The notes: generated from the sequence alone by a model not told the origin. Positions 8,839 through 18,493 are shown, counted from the stretch's first letter. The stretch is DNA of 32,635 nt from an uncultured Clostridia bacterium (GCA_947305865.1 CAMZEU010000006.1:1-32635); one strand, 5' to 3'. Program-made: numbers and translations.

Positions 8839-9335
8839 GTATGGTAAATCCAAACTACATCCAAACAGAAAGAGTAGATCCATCTCGCAATTCTAATTCA
8901 TTGCGTATAATTGGAACTATTCTAGGGATTTTATCCCTAGGTTTCCTTATTTCAGCTTTCTATGTTTCATATTACATGTTCATAGGTTTTGGATTTTTAG
9001 CAGTTTCCGGATTCGTACTTATTGTTCTTCATAACAGAAGAGCTTTCTCATTTACATATGCAATAGACGATGTCTGCTTAGTAATAAGCAAGCAAGATAT
9101 GGTTAGAAAACAAAGCAGAATATTAATGCTAGAACTAAAGGATATAGAGGATTACTCAATATTCATGGATGTTGTAAACAAAGGAGACATTGTTGCATGT
9201 CCAGATACACAATCCACATTAGTAAAGCAAATAGTATTCAAAGAAATGAATGAGAATAAAAGATTATTATTCTCACCAGACACATATCTAGACTCGTTAA
9301 TAAAGATGTACATAGACCAAAGAAAATGGAAGTAA
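8835..9335 (+). CDS. Small two-helix membrane protein of unknown function (resembles DUF6106)
   Basis: The 166-residue product has a polar N-terminus, two close hydrophobic segments (about 23-43 and 46-67) and a soluble C-terminal domain of about 95 residues rich in alternating hydrophobic and charged residues, ending in LLFSPDTYLDSLIKMY. Two helices followed by a small beta-rich domain closing with an 'F-x-P-D' type motif recall DUF6106 proteins from Clostridia; this is from memory and unverified. No catalytic motif is visible. The ATG at 8835 overlaps the mutS2 stop (ATGA); ATG 8841 is a possible alternative, and AAAGGAAAG serves either. The desulfurase of the ThiI pair begins after one base, so it is embedded in the operon and likely cotranslated. 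The gene is real by context; its function is unknown. Confidence 0.75.
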   Translation: MSMVNPNYIQTERVDPSRNSNSLRIIGTILGILSLGFLISAFYVSYYMFIGFGFLAVSGFVLIVLHNRRAFSFTYAIDDVCLVISKQDMVRKQSRILMLELKDIEDYSIFMDVVNKGDIVACPDTQSTLVKQIVFKEMNENKRLLFSPDTYLDSLIKMYIDQRKWK

Positions 9336-9336
9336 A

Positions 9337-10476
9337 ATGGATTACATATATTTAGACAATGCAGCTACAACAAAGGCTTATCCAGAATGCTTGGATGAGA
9401 TTAAGAAGTTCAATGAATTGAATTATTTCAATCCATCTGCTTTATATAAGCCATCTGTAGATGTTTTTGTTGAATTAAATAATGCAAGAGAATATATCAA
9501 AAAGAGTCTTGGAGCACCTGATGGAGATTTAATTTTCTTATCTGGTGGTTCTGAAGCAGATAATACAGCACTTTTCTGCACAAAGAAAAAGAAAGGATGC
9601 AGAATAATAGTTGGTGGTGGAGAACATGATGCCATTAACAATTCTGCAAACCAATTAAAAGAGCAAGGTTATGATGTTGTATTTGCACCAATTAATGCAG
9701 ATGGTTCTATAAATATAGAAGAGTTTGAAAAATTAGTAACTCCACAAACAGAATTAGTATCCATTATGCATGTATCCAATGAAACTGGTGCTGTAAATGA
9801 TATTGCAAAACTTGTTCGTATTGTAAAGAGAGTAAATCCTAAAGCATTATTCCATTCAGATGGTGTACAAGCATTTGAAAAGATACCTGTAAACTTAAGA
9901 AGTTTAGGAGTAGACCTTTATTCCATTTCTGGGCATAAGATTCATGGACCAAAAGGAATTGGTGCTTTATATATAAAGAAAGGTGTAAGCGTAAAACCTC
10001 TTATATACGGTGGTGGTCAAGAGAAGGGTTATCGCTCAGGAACAGAGCCAACTGCGCTAATAATGGCATTTAAGAAGGCTGTGGAGATAAACAATGAGAG
10101 ATTTGATGCAAACATTGCAAAGACATCTGCATATGTAGAGCAATTAAGAAAATCATTATTGGAAAGAATAGATAATCTTAAGATTATAACTCCAGAAAAT
10201 GGATGTGGAAATATATTAACTGTGGCATTTGCAAAGGTTAGAGGTGAAGTACTTTTACACACATTAGAAAAATATGGAATTTTATGTGGTATTGGTTCAG
10301 CTTGTTCATCTCACCATGAAAGCAGATTCAAGAAATTATTAAAACTAGATGAAGACCACAGAGATGGAATTATTAGATTCAGTGTATCCGAATTCAATAA
10401 TCCAGAAGAAATAGAAAAAGTTGTGAATGCAGTCCAAAAAGAGTGGGAAGAACTTTGTAGGATTGGCAGAATATAG
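9337..10476 (+). CDS. Second cysteine desulfurase (NifS/IscS family), likely sulfur donor for ThiI
   Basis: This is a 379-residue class V PLP enzyme: N-terminal YLDNAATTKAYPE, FLSGGSEADNTAL, PLP lysine K201 in SGHKIHGPKG, GGQEKGYRSGTEP, and the persulfide cysteine C323 in CGIGSACSS. It is clearly diverged from the desulfurase at 1387: shorter, with CSSHHES where the other has CTSGSLDPS after the catalytic cysteine. Its stop codon overlaps the Shine-Dalgarno of thiI, and a desulfurase-thiI pair is a known arrangement in Bacillota (NifZ-ThiI of Bacillus subtilis) that supplies sulfur for 4-thiouridine in tRNA. The pairing with ThiI is inferred from position. The ATG at 9337 follows the preceding stop by one base. 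Confidence 0.92.
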   Translation: MDYIYLDNAATTKAYPECLDEIKKFNELNYFNPSALYKPSVDVFVELNNAREYIKKSLGAPDGDLIFLSGGSEADNTALFCTKKKKGCRIIVGGGEHDAINNSANQLKEQGYDVVFAPINADGSINIEEFEKLVTPQTELVSIMHVSNETGAVNDIAKLVRIVKRVNPKALFHSDGVQAFEKIPVNLRSLGVDLYSISGHKIHGPKGIGALYIKKGVSVKPLIYGGGQEKGYRSGTEPTALIMAFKKAVEINNERFDANIAKTSAYVEQLRKSLLERIDNLKIITPENGCGNILTVAFAKVRGEVLLHTLEKYGILCGIGSACSSHHESRFKKLLKLDEDHRDGIIRFSVSEFNNPEEIEKVVNAVQKEWEELCRIGRI

Positions 10477-10479
10477 GAG
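10475..10479 (+). promoter_or_regulatory. Ribosome binding site that sets the thiI start at 10484
   Basis: AGGAG lies 4 nt before ATG 10484 and includes the last two bases of the preceding TAG stop. A longer in-frame start at 10427 would lie inside the desulfurase gene and add 19 residues unlike any ThiI N-terminus. Confidence 0.7.
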
Positions 10480-10483
10480 CAAA

Positions 10484-11668
10484 ATGGAAAGAGTAATTAT
10501 TATTAGATATGGAGAGATTTTCCTAAAAGGAAAAAACAGGGATTATTTTGAGAGTTTATTAATCCACAATATTAAAGATTCTTTGCAAGGATTAGAGTAT
10601 ACTTTCACAAAATCTCAAGGAAGATATTTCATTGAAAATTACGCACTAGATATAGAGGATGAACTTGTAGACAGAATTATTAAAGTATTTGGTGTCTATT
10701 CAATTTCAATTGGACAAAAGGTTCCAACAAATGAAGAAGGAAACTACGAAGAAATAAGAAAGGCACTTGTTCAACTTGCTATTGAAACAGTAGAGAGCAC
10801 ATACAAGAAAGATCCAACATTTAGAGTTACAGTAAAGAGAGCAGATAAGAAGTTGAAGATGAATTCAGCTGAGATTGCTGCTTTTGTTGCTGGAGACATA
10901 TTAAGAGCAATACCAGAATTTAAAGTAGACTTAGAAAGTCATGATTTTGAGTTCTTTGTAGATATTAGAGAAAACGGAAAAGCATTTGTATACTGTGGTG
11001 TTATTCCAGGACCTGGTGGATTACCAGTTGGTTGTTCAGATAAGGGATTAGTACTTATTTCTGGTGGAATAGACTCACCAGTTGCAACATATATGATGGC
11101 AAAGAGAGGTATGAAATTAGTTGCAATTCACTTTGCATCACCACCATACACATCTGAAAAAGCAAAAGAGAAAGTCGTAGAACTTAGAAACATAGTTTCT
11201 AAATATGCTACAAGTATTAAGATGTATGTTGTAAACTTCACAGATATTCAAGTTGCAATACACGAAAAATGTCCAGCTGAACTCATGATAACAATTATGA
11301 GAAGATTCATGATGAGAATTGCTACAGAAGTTGCAAAGAGAGAAAAGTGTGGTGCTATTATCACTGGTGAATCTCTAGGACAAGTTGCTTCTCAAACTGT
11401 ACAAAGTATTACTTGTACAAATGCAGTAACAACAACTCCTGTATTCAGACCTTTAATTGGTATGGACAAAGAAGAAATCATGGCAATTGCTAGAAAGATA
11501 GGAACATTTGAAACATCCATTCTTCCATATGAAGATTGTTGTACAATATTCCTTCCAAAGCAACCAGCAATTCGTCCAAAGTTAGATTACGTAGAAAAAG
11601 TAGAGAAGAATATAGACAATGCAGAAGAACTAATGCAAAAGGCATTAGATGAAATGGAAATATTATAA
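10484..11668 (+). CDS. thiI: tRNA 4-thiouridine synthase ThiI
   Basis: ThiI adenylates U8 of tRNA and replaces its oxygen with sulfur; in some species it also serves thiazole synthesis. The chosen start gives 394 residues: N-terminal ferredoxin-like plus THUMP domain (MERVIIIRYGEIFLKG, and the THUMP region to about 165), then the PP-loop ATPase with SGGIDSP (from residue 193), the VAIHFASPPYTSEKA segment, ITGESLGQVASQT and EDCCTIFLPKQP. The C-terminal rhodanese domain of Escherichia coli ThiI is absent, as in Bacillus, so persulfide must come directly from a partner desulfurase, for which the gene just upstream is the obvious candidate. The stop overlaps the miaB start by one base (TAATG). 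Confidence 0.96.
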   Translation: MERVIIIRYGEIFLKGKNRDYFESLLIHNIKDSLQGLEYTFTKSQGRYFIENYALDIEDELVDRIIKVFGVYSISIGQKVPTNEEGNYEEIRKALVQLAIETVESTYKKDPTFRVTVKRADKKLKMNSAEIAAFVAGDILRAIPEFKVDLESHDFEFFVDIRENGKAFVYCGVIPGPGGLPVGCSDKGLVLISGGIDSPVATYMMAKRGMKLVAIHFASPPYTSEKAKEKVVELRNIVSKYATSIKMYVVNFTDIQVAIHEKCPAELMITIMRRFMMRIATEVAKREKCGAIITGESLGQVASQTVQSITCTNAVTTTPVFRPLIGMDKEEIMAIARKIGTFETSILPYEDCCTIFLPKQPAIRPKLDYVEKVEKNIDNAEELMQKALDEMEIL

Positions 11669-13011
11669 TGGAAAAGTTGTACAAAGTAATGACTTATGGA
11701 TGTCAGATGAACGTCCATGAAAGTGAAAAGATAGCTGGTATTCTAGAAGAACTAGGATATAAAGATGCTGGAGAGAATATCCCAGATATTTATGTTTTCA
11801 ATACTTGCTGTATTAGAGATACTGCAGAGAAACATATCTTTGGAAATCTTGGAGTTGTAAAGACAGAAAAGAAAAACAAGAAGGATATGATAGTTGCTGT
11901 AGTAGGTTGTATGACTCAACAGGAAGGATATGACAAAATACTAAAAGAGAAATATCCATATGTGGATATTGTGCTTGGAACAAGGAATCTAGATCAACTC
12001 AAAGAAGCCATTTTGAATGTGTTAGAATCACGAAAAAAGGAAAAAGAGAAGAGATATAGATATATGTCTCAAGAGATGGTTCAAGATTATCTTGAAACGG
12101 ATGATGCAATACCAGTTACTCGTACATCTTATCCAAATGCATGGGTAAACATCATATATGGATGTAACAATTTCTGCACATATTGCATAGTTCCATATGT
12201 AAGAGGAAGAGAACTTTCTCGTCCTATGGATGCTATTGTAGATGAAGTTAGAAAGTGTTTGGATGAAGGATACAAAGAAATAACACTTTTAGGCCAAAAC
12301 GTTAACTCATATGGAAACGATATTAAAGATGGACACACTAATTTTGCAAATCTTCTAAAAGAAGTTGGTGCACTGGATTATGATTTCCGTCTTCGTTTCA
12401 TGACCAATCATCCAAAAGACTTAACTGAGGATGTAGTTGAGGCTATGGCTTCATCTAGCAAGATATGTAATAACATACACCTTCCAGTACAATCTGGTTC
12501 AAACAAGGTGTTAAAAGACATGAATAGGCATTACACAAGAGAGAAATATTTCTCACTTATAGAAATGCTTAGAAAAGCAATGCCAGATATTGGTATTACA
12601 TCTGATATTATGGTTGGTTTTCCTACGGAAACAGAGGAAGATTTTCAAGACACAATGGATTTAGTAGAGCAAGTAAGATATTCCAATGCTTTCACATTCA
12701 TTTATTCTCCAAGACAAGGAACACCAGCTGCAAGTATGGTTCAAATTCCATACGAGATTAAAAAGAGAAGAATTGGAGAGTTAATTAAGCTCCAAAACAA
12801 GATTACAAAAGAGTTGTCCAACGAATATGTTGGTAATGTATATAGAGTTCTTGCTGAAGATGTTGCTCCTAAATTAGAAGGAATGGTTTGTGGAAGAACA
12901 GAAAGTGGAAGACTTGTAAACTTTGCTGGAAGCAAAGAAGATGTAGGAACATTCTTCAATGTAAGAATTGAACAATCCAAGTCTGCATCATTATTTGGCA
13001 AGAAGGAGTGA
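11668..13011 (+). CDS. miaB: tRNA-2-methylthio-N6-dimethylallyladenosine synthase MiaB
   Basis: MiaB is a radical-SAM methylthiotransferase that turns i6A37 into ms2i6A37 in tRNAs reading UNN codons. The 447 residues show the UPF0004 domain with cluster cysteines C12 (YGCQMN), C47 (NTCCIR) and C81 (VVGCM). The radical-SAM motif follows: C166, C170 and C173 in YGCNNFCTYC, then IVPYVRGRELSRP. LGQNVNSYG is typical of MiaB rather than RimO or MtaB. A TRAM domain closes the protein (about 380-445). It is coupled to thiI by TAATG. miaA, encoding the preceding step of the same pathway, lies downstream after mutS and mutL. Identity is secure. Confidence 0.96.
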   Translation: MEKLYKVMTYGCQMNVHESEKIAGILEELGYKDAGENIPDIYVFNTCCIRDTAEKHIFGNLGVVKTEKKNKKDMIVAVVGCMTQQEGYDKILKEKYPYVDIVLGTRNLDQLKEAILNVLESRKKEKEKRYRYMSQEMVQDYLETDDAIPVTRTSYPNAWVNIIYGCNNFCTYCIVPYVRGRELSRPMDAIVDEVRKCLDEGYKEITLLGQNVNSYGNDIKDGHTNFANLLKEVGALDYDFRLRFMTNHPKDLTEDVVEAMASSSKICNNIHLPVQSGSNKVLKDMNRHYTREKYFSLIEMLRKAMPDIGITSDIMVGFPTETEEDFQDTMDLVEQVRYSNAFTFIYSPRQGTPAASMVQIPYEIKKRRIGELIKLQNKITKELSNEYVGNVYRVLAEDVAPKLEGMVCGRTESGRLVNFAGSKEDVGTFFNVRIEQSKSASLFGKKE

Positions 13012-13013
13012 GG
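13003..13013 (+). promoter_or_regulatory. Ribosome binding site region that sets the mutS start at 13019
   Basis: AAGGAG (13003-13008) and GAGG (13010-13013) lie 10 and 5 nt before ATG 13019. Upstream in-frame starts (12968) fall inside miaB and yield 17 residues that do not belong to MutS. Confidence 0.6.
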
Positions 13014-13018
13014 TAGAA

Positions 13019-15649
13019 ATGAATATAGATATGTCTAAAATCTCTCCAATGATGAGAAAATACTTTGAAATGAAGGAACAATACCCAGATTGTATTATGT
13101 TCTTCAGAGTTGGAGACTTTTATGAGATGTTCTTTGAAGATGCAGAAACAGCTTCAAGAGTTCTAGACTTAGTCTTAACAGGAAAGGATTGTGGACTAGA
13201 ACAAAGAGCACCTATGTGTGGTGTTCCATTCCATGCTGTAGATGTATATATAAGAAAGCTTATAGAGAACGGATTCAGAGTTGCTATTTGTGAACAAATA
13301 GAAGACCCAGCAACAGCTAAAGGATTAGTTGAAAGAGATGTTATTCGTGTTGTAACTCCAGGAACCGTTATGGAAGAAGACATCTTAGATGAAAAATCAT
13401 CTAATTACCTCGCATCTGTATATACAAATGACACAACTTTTGGTATTGCTTGGACTGATATTTCTACTGGTGAGTTCAATTTATATGAATATGAAGGTGC
13501 CAACTATTTAGACAGACTTTCAGATATTTTAGGAACAATTAAGCCAGAAGAAGTTATTTCCAATGACCATTTTGCAAGAATTTATTATGAACTCAATTTC
13601 TTTAAAAACAATGGAATGAAGTGTAGATGCTATCATGAATTTGCATATGCATATGACTACGCTCTTAAGAAATTGACAGCTCTTTTAAATGTTGCAACAC
13701 TAGATGCCTTTGAGTGTAAGGATAAGAAGTGTGCAATTTCTGCCTCTGGTGGATTGATGGAATATTTATTCCAAACACAAAAGAGAGCAATGTCTCATAT
13801 TAATAAACTTACATACATTAAAGACAATTCCTTCATGATTCTAGACCAAGCAACAAGACGTAATCTTGAGTTAACATCTAGAGCAAAAGATGGAAAGAGA
13901 CAAGGTTCATTAATTAATGTCATAGACAAGACAGTTACTGCAGTTGGTGCAAGAACTATTAGAAGATGGATAGAACAACCACTTCAAGACTTAAATGAAA
14001 TCAATGCAAGATTAGATGCAGTTGGATTATTCATAGAAAACAAGCCTGTAAGAGAGAATTTAAGAGAATTATTATCTGGATTTAGAGACCTAGAAAGACT
14101 TGCTGGACGTATTGCATTTGGTAATGCAAATCCAAAGGATTTGTTAGCTATAGCAGATACTCTTACAATACTCCCAGATATTAAGGCAAGCTTAGTTGGA
14201 TCTGACTCTTCTTTAATTAAGAAAATCAATGCAAATATTCATATCTTAAAGAACGAATGCAAAGAACTCACAAAAGCATTAGATAGAGATATGCCAGCAA
14301 ACTTCAAACTCGGTGGATTCATTCAAAGAGGATATTCAAAGCAATTAGATGAATTAAGAGACATTAAGAATGTTGGAAAAGATTGGTTACTTAACTTAGA
14401 AAACACAGAAAAAGAGAAGACTGGTATTAAAACACTTAAAGTTGGATACAACAAAGTCTTTGGATATTACATTGAAGTAAGCAATTCATTCAAAGATAAA
14501 GTACCACTAGATTATATTAGAAAGCAAACACTCGTTGGTGGTGAAAGATTTATCACTCCAGAGCTCAAAGAAATAGAGGATAAGATACTCTCAGCCGATG
14601 AAAATGCTATGAAGATAGAAAATTCTATCTTTGAGTCACTCAAAGATATGCTTTACAAAGTCCTTAATGAGCTACAAACAACGGCAAGAGCAATTGGGAT
14701 ACTTGATTCAATCTTATCTCTAGCACAGGTTGCAGCGTCTAATAAATACTCTCGTCCAATAATGAACAAGAAGGTAAAGGGTATTAATATCGTTGGTGGA
14801 AGACATCCAGTTGTAGAGCAAATTTTAGAGAAAGGCCAATATGTTCCAAATGATACATCACTAGATTCAGATGAAAATAGAACTATGGTTATAACTGGTC
14901 CTAATATGGCTGGTAAGAGTACATACATGAGACAAGTTGCTCTAATAGTCTTAATGGCTCACATTGGAAGTTTTGTTCCTGCAGAGAGTGCAGAGATAGC
15001 TTTAACAGATAGAATATTTACAAGAATTGGAGCAAGTGATGACCTTTCTGGTGGACAATCTACCTTTATGGTAGAAATGATAGAAGTTGCAACAATTTTG
15101 AATTATGCAACAACAAATTCATTATTAATACTAGATGAGATTGGAAGAGGAACATCTACATTTGATGGACTATCCATTGCTTGGTCTGTTCTTGAATATA
15201 TAACAAAGAATTTAAGAGCAAAGACATTATTTGCAACACATTTCCATGAACTTACAGAACTTGAAGGATTGGAAGGTGTAAAGAATTACAGAGTACTTGT
15301 TAGAGAAACGTCAGACACAATTATATTCTTACACAAGATTGTTAGAGGTGGTGCTTCACGTAGTTTCGGTATTGAAGTTGCATCTTTAGCTGGTGTAAAG
15401 AAGGAAGTTGTAGATAATGCAAAGACTATAATGAAGAAGCTTGAAAGTGAATCTAAAGACAGAGATACAAACTCACTTTTAATTTCAGTTTCTGGCAAGA
15501 ATTCTAAGACTGAACAAATAAATTTGTTCGATACTCCAGAGCAAGACAAAATAAGAGATATATTAAAGGACTTAGATCTAAACAATATAACTCCATTACA
15601 AGCTCTCACAATATTACAAGATTTGAAGAGAGAAGTTGAGGATAAATAA
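13019..15649 (+). CDS. mutS: DNA mismatch repair protein MutS
   Basis: MutS recognises mispaired bases and starts repair together with MutL. The 876 residues show the mismatch-recognition motif F34-Y35-E36 in VGDFYEMFF. The connector, core and clamp domains follow, and then the ATPase with Walker A GPNMAGKS (627-634), the signature around RIGASDDLSGGQSTFMVEM, Walker B LLILDEIGRGTSTFDG and ATHFHELTEL. The C-terminal tail ends with NITPLQALTILQDL, the usual MutS dimerisation/tetramerisation end. Length and motifs are normal, so this is the true mismatch-repair MutS1, distinct from MutS2 at 6772. It begins 7 nt after miaB and overlaps mutL by one base (TAATG). Confidence 0.97.
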   Translation: MNIDMSKISPMMRKYFEMKEQYPDCIMFFRVGDFYEMFFEDAETASRVLDLVLTGKDCGLEQRAPMCGVPFHAVDVYIRKLIENGFRVAICEQIEDPATAKGLVERDVIRVVTPGTVMEEDILDEKSSNYLASVYTNDTTFGIAWTDISTGEFNLYEYEGANYLDRLSDILGTIKPEEVISNDHFARIYYELNFFKNNGMKCRCYHEFAYAYDYALKKLTALLNVATLDAFECKDKKCAISASGGLMEYLFQTQKRAMSHINKLTYIKDNSFMILDQATRRNLELTSRAKDGKRQGSLINVIDKTVTAVGARTIRRWIEQPLQDLNEINARLDAVGLFIENKPVRENLRELLSGFRDLERLAGRIAFGNANPKDLLAIADTLTILPDIKASLVGSDSSLIKKINANIHILKNECKELTKALDRDMPANFKLGGFIQRGYSKQLDELRDIKNVGKDWLLNLENTEKEKTGIKTLKVGYNKVFGYYIEVSNSFKDKVPLDYIRKQTLVGGERFITPELKEIEDKILSADENAMKIENSIFESLKDMLYKVLNELQTTARAIGILDSILSLAQVAASNKYSRPIMNKKVKGINIVGGRHPVVEQILEKGQYVPNDTSLDSDENRTMVITGPNMAGKSTYMRQVALIVLMAHIGSFVPAESAEIALTDRIFTRIGASDDLSGGQSTFMVEMIEVATILNYATTNSLLILDEIGRGTSTFDGLSIAWSVLEYITKNLRAKTLFATHFHELTELEGLEGVKNYRVLVRETSDTIIFLHKIVRGGASRSFGIEVASLAGVKKEVVDNAKTIMKKLESESKDRDTNSLLISVSGKNSKTEQINLFDTPEQDKIRDILKDLDLNNITPLQALTILQDLKREVEDK

Positions 15650-17529
15650 TGGGAAAGATTAACCAATTAAAACCTGAAGTTTTTAACATGATAGCAGCTG
15701 GCGAGGTTGTAGAAAGACCTGCCTCAGTTGTTAAGGAATTAGTTGAAAACGCAATAGATGCTGGTTCCAGAAGTGTTGAGATTAGCATTGTTGAAGGTGG
15801 AATTAAGAAGATAACTGTATCAGATGATGGTTCTGGTATTTTACCAGATGATATGAGACTTGCATTTACGCCTCATGCAACAAGTAAAATCAAAGATTTT
15901 AATGATATAGATGTTTTATCCACACTAGGTTTTAGAGGTGAAGCTCTTGCATCCATTGCATCCGTTTCGGAAGTAACTTTAACAACAGCCACAAAGAGTG
16001 GAGAGTGTTCAACGATTTCACTTAAAGGTGGTGAAGTAATATCTGAAGGATTTGCATCTCGTTCACAAGGAACAACAATAGAAGTTCAAAACCTTTTCTA
16101 CAATACACCTGCAAGATTGAAGTTCTTAAAAAAGAGTTCATCTGAAGCCAATATGGTTATAGATATTGTAAGAAAATTGATGCTTGCAAACCCAGAAATC
16201 GCTATTAAATTGATAGTAGATGGAAAGGAAATTTTTGAGCAACAAAGTGGCACTTTAGAAGATTCCATATACTCTGTATATGACGCAAAGACAATGCAAG
16301 GTTTGATGCCTATTGATGAAGATTATAATGGAATAAGAATTAATGGCTTTATTTCAAAGATTGAATTCACAAAAGCAAATAGAACATACCAAACAATTAT
16401 AATCAACGGAAGATGTGTTGAGAGCCAAGTTGTACAAACAGCTGTTGAGCAAGGATATTCAGGATTCTTAATGAAGAGATGTTATCCGGTTTATGTTTTG
16501 AATATAATAATGCCATTTGATCAACTAGATGTAAACGTACATCCAAGAAAGGCAGAGGTAAGATTTTCTAACCAACAAGCAGTATTTAGTGCAGTTTATC
16601 ATGCAATTAATAATAACATTATTAAATATGCAAAAGATATTGCTGTAAACTTTGCAAATTCAACTCAAGGAATTCTTGAGCAAGAACAATATCGCAAAAA
16701 AGCCGAAGGCATTAAAACTGAACAAACAGCTTTTGATACATCGGTTTTGCATCAAGTTCAAATTAGACAAAAACCAGATTATTTGCCAAATTTAGCTAAG
16801 CAAAATCAATCCGAAAACGATCTAAATTCATTAGATTCTACTCTTCAAAATTCTTTTGATAACTTTTCGCAAAATCCTATTCAAAATGAAACACCAGAGT
16901 ATTCTAAATTTGAGTATTCTATTTCTAATGATTCTTTAGAATCAACTCCAATTTTTGATGGCGAAATTATTGGTCAACTATTTGATACATATATTTTAGT
17001 TGAACAAGGCGAAATTGCGTATTTAATTGATCAACATGCTGCACATGAAAGAATTTTATATGAAAAAATCAAAAAGAATCTTGACAAAATGGATTCTCAA
17101 CCTTTATTGGTACCATACACGATATATTTGAGTGGAACAGAGAGTGATTATTTTGTACAGATTATACCAAAACTCGAATCTATGGGTTTTGATGTACAAA
17201 AAGAAGGAGAAACTAGATTTACGTTTTATGCAGTTCCAGAAATATTGGTAGGAATAGATATCAAGAAATTTATGGGAAATTTATTTGAAGATATGATTTC
17301 AGATGAAGATCTCAATATGGAAGTCATAGTAAAAGATAAAATTTCACAACAAGCATGTAAAGCTGCTATTAAGGGTGGAAATGAATTCAGTCCAGCTCAA
17401 TTAAAGCAAGTTGTACAAGCTTTAATAGATGAACAAGGCAATTTACCGGGAAAATGTCCACATGGCAGACCAACGGTTGTTGCAATCTCTAAAAAGGATA
17501 TCGAGAAATTATTTAAGAGAATAGTATGA
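15649..17529 (+). CDS. mutL: DNA mismatch repair protein MutL (endonuclease type)
   Basis: MutL couples MutS recognition to strand incision. The GHKL ATPase is complete: MIAAGEVVERPASVVKELVENAIDAG, DDGSGI, FRGEALASIASV and the SQGTTIEVQNLFYNTPARL segment. A low-complexity, Asn/Ser/Gln-rich linker (about 340-430) leads to the C-terminal dimerisation domain. That domain carries the endonuclease motif DQHA(x2)E(x4)E beginning at D461, plus ACKAAIKGG and CPHGRPTV. The presence of this metal site fits an organism without MutH. The length of 626 is typical. Lysine AAA and glycine GGC codons become noticeably more frequent after about 16,620, roughly where the linker begins. It overlaps mutS by 1 nt and miaA by 4 nt. 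Confidence 0.97.
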   Translation: MGKINQLKPEVFNMIAAGEVVERPASVVKELVENAIDAGSRSVEISIVEGGIKKITVSDDGSGILPDDMRLAFTPHATSKIKDFNDIDVLSTLGFRGEALASIASVSEVTLTTATKSGECSTISLKGGEVISEGFASRSQGTTIEVQNLFYNTPARLKFLKKSSSEANMVIDIVRKLMLANPEIAIKLIVDGKEIFEQQSGTLEDSIYSVYDAKTMQGLMPIDEDYNGIRINGFISKIEFTKANRTYQTIIINGRCVESQVVQTAVEQGYSGFLMKRCYPVYVLNIIMPFDQLDVNVHPRKAEVRFSNQQAVFSAVYHAINNNIIKYAKDIAVNFANSTQGILEQEQYRKKAEGIKTEQTAFDTSVLHQVQIRQKPDYLPNLAKQNQSENDLNSLDSTLQNSFDNFSQNPIQNETPEYSKFEYSISNDSLESTPIFDGEIIGQLFDTYILVEQGEIAYLIDQHAAHERILYEKIKKNLDKMDSQPLLVPYTIYLSGTESDYFVQIIPKLESMGFDVQKEGETRFTFYAVPEILVGIDIKKFMGNLFEDMISDEDLNMEVIVKDKISQQACKAAIKGGNEFSPAQLKQVVQALIDEQGNLPGKCPHGRPTVVAISKKDIEKLFKRIV

Positions 17530-18437
17530 AGATAGTTGTGCCAAGTCAAAATCTAGAACCAATCTTTGTTGCTGGACCTACTGCGTCTGGCAAATCTGAT
17601 TTTGCGTATTATCTTGCAGATTTATTCGAATCTCAAATTATTTCTTGTGATTCAATGCAAATTTACAAGGGTTTAGATGTTGGCACAGCAAAAGATCCAA
17701 AAGAAATTAGAGATAAATACAATGTTAAGATGGTAGATATTGTGCCACTTGATTATGACTATTCAGTTGCCGAATATGCTGAAAATGCAAAAAAAGAGAT
17801 AGAAATTGCCATTAAAAATGGCAAATTGCCAATAATTGTTGGTGGAACTGGACTTTATTTTGAATCTCTTTTATATCCAATGAGTTTTGGCGAAGCACCA
17901 AAGGATGCAACTGTACGTGCTAGATACGAGCAAGAGCTAAAAGAGAAAGGAAATGAGTATTTATATGACAAATTACTCAAAATGGACCCTGAGGCTGCTA
18001 CAGTAATTCATTTGGCAGATAACAAAAGAATTGTTCGAGCACTTGAAATAATGGAGCTTACAAACAAGAAATGGAGCGAAGTTAAGGATAAAAAGCCAGA
18101 AATCAATCCAATTATGGTTGCTTTTAACACTGAAAGAGCTTCATTATACGAAAGAATTAACCAAAGAGTAGATAAAATGATGTCTCTTGGGCTCTTGAAT
18201 GAGGTTAAAAAAGTAAATAATTTCACATATAATTCCATGAAAGCAATTGGATATCGTGAATTTATCGACTATACCGGAGATAATTTAGAGCAAATTGTAG
18301 ATAAAATTAAGCAAGACACTAGAAATTATGCAAAACGCCAACTTACCTGGTTTAGAAAATATCCATTCGTTCACTGGGTTGAAATTGGAGATTACGAAGA
18401 TGCTCTATCTTATATAAGATCAAGGCTCAAAATATGA
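17526..18437 (+). CDS. miaA: tRNA dimethylallyltransferase MiaA
   Basis: MiaA adds the dimethylallyl group to A37 of tRNAs that read UNN codons, making i6A37, the substrate of MiaB encoded upstream. The 303-residue protein has the P-loop GPTASGKS (17-24), the catalytic and substrate motif SCDSMQIYKGLDVGTAK, IVGGTGLYFESLLY, and the C-terminal AIGYREF and RQLTWFRK. The order mutS-mutL-miaA is common in Bacillota; there hfq often follows, but here a YnbB-type gene does. The start overlaps the mutL stop (ATGA). Codon choice is like the end of mutL and unlike pheS-mutS. Confidence 0.96.
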   Translation: MKIVVPSQNLEPIFVAGPTASGKSDFAYYLADLFESQIISCDSMQIYKGLDVGTAKDPKEIRDKYNVKMVDIVPLDYDYSVAEYAENAKKEIEIAIKNGKLPIIVGGTGLYFESLLYPMSFGEAPKDATVRARYEQELKEKGNEYLYDKLLKMDPEAATVIHLADNKRIVRALEIMELTNKKWSEVKDKKPEINPIMVAFNTERASLYERINQRVDKMMSLGLLNEVKKVNNFTYNSMKAIGYREFIDYTGDNLEQIVDKIKQDTRNYAKRQLTWFRKYPFVHWVEIGDYEDALSYIRSRLKI

Positions 18438-18493
18438 TAACAATTTAAAAAACGCAAAAATATAGAATACTTTAATGGAGAAAATACAGAAAA

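Noticed and set aside
8839-9335. Frameshifted Smr domain after mutS2
   Set aside because: The downstream frame encodes a membrane protein and the other plus-strand frames show nothing like an Smr motif, so a simple frameshift does not explain the truncation.
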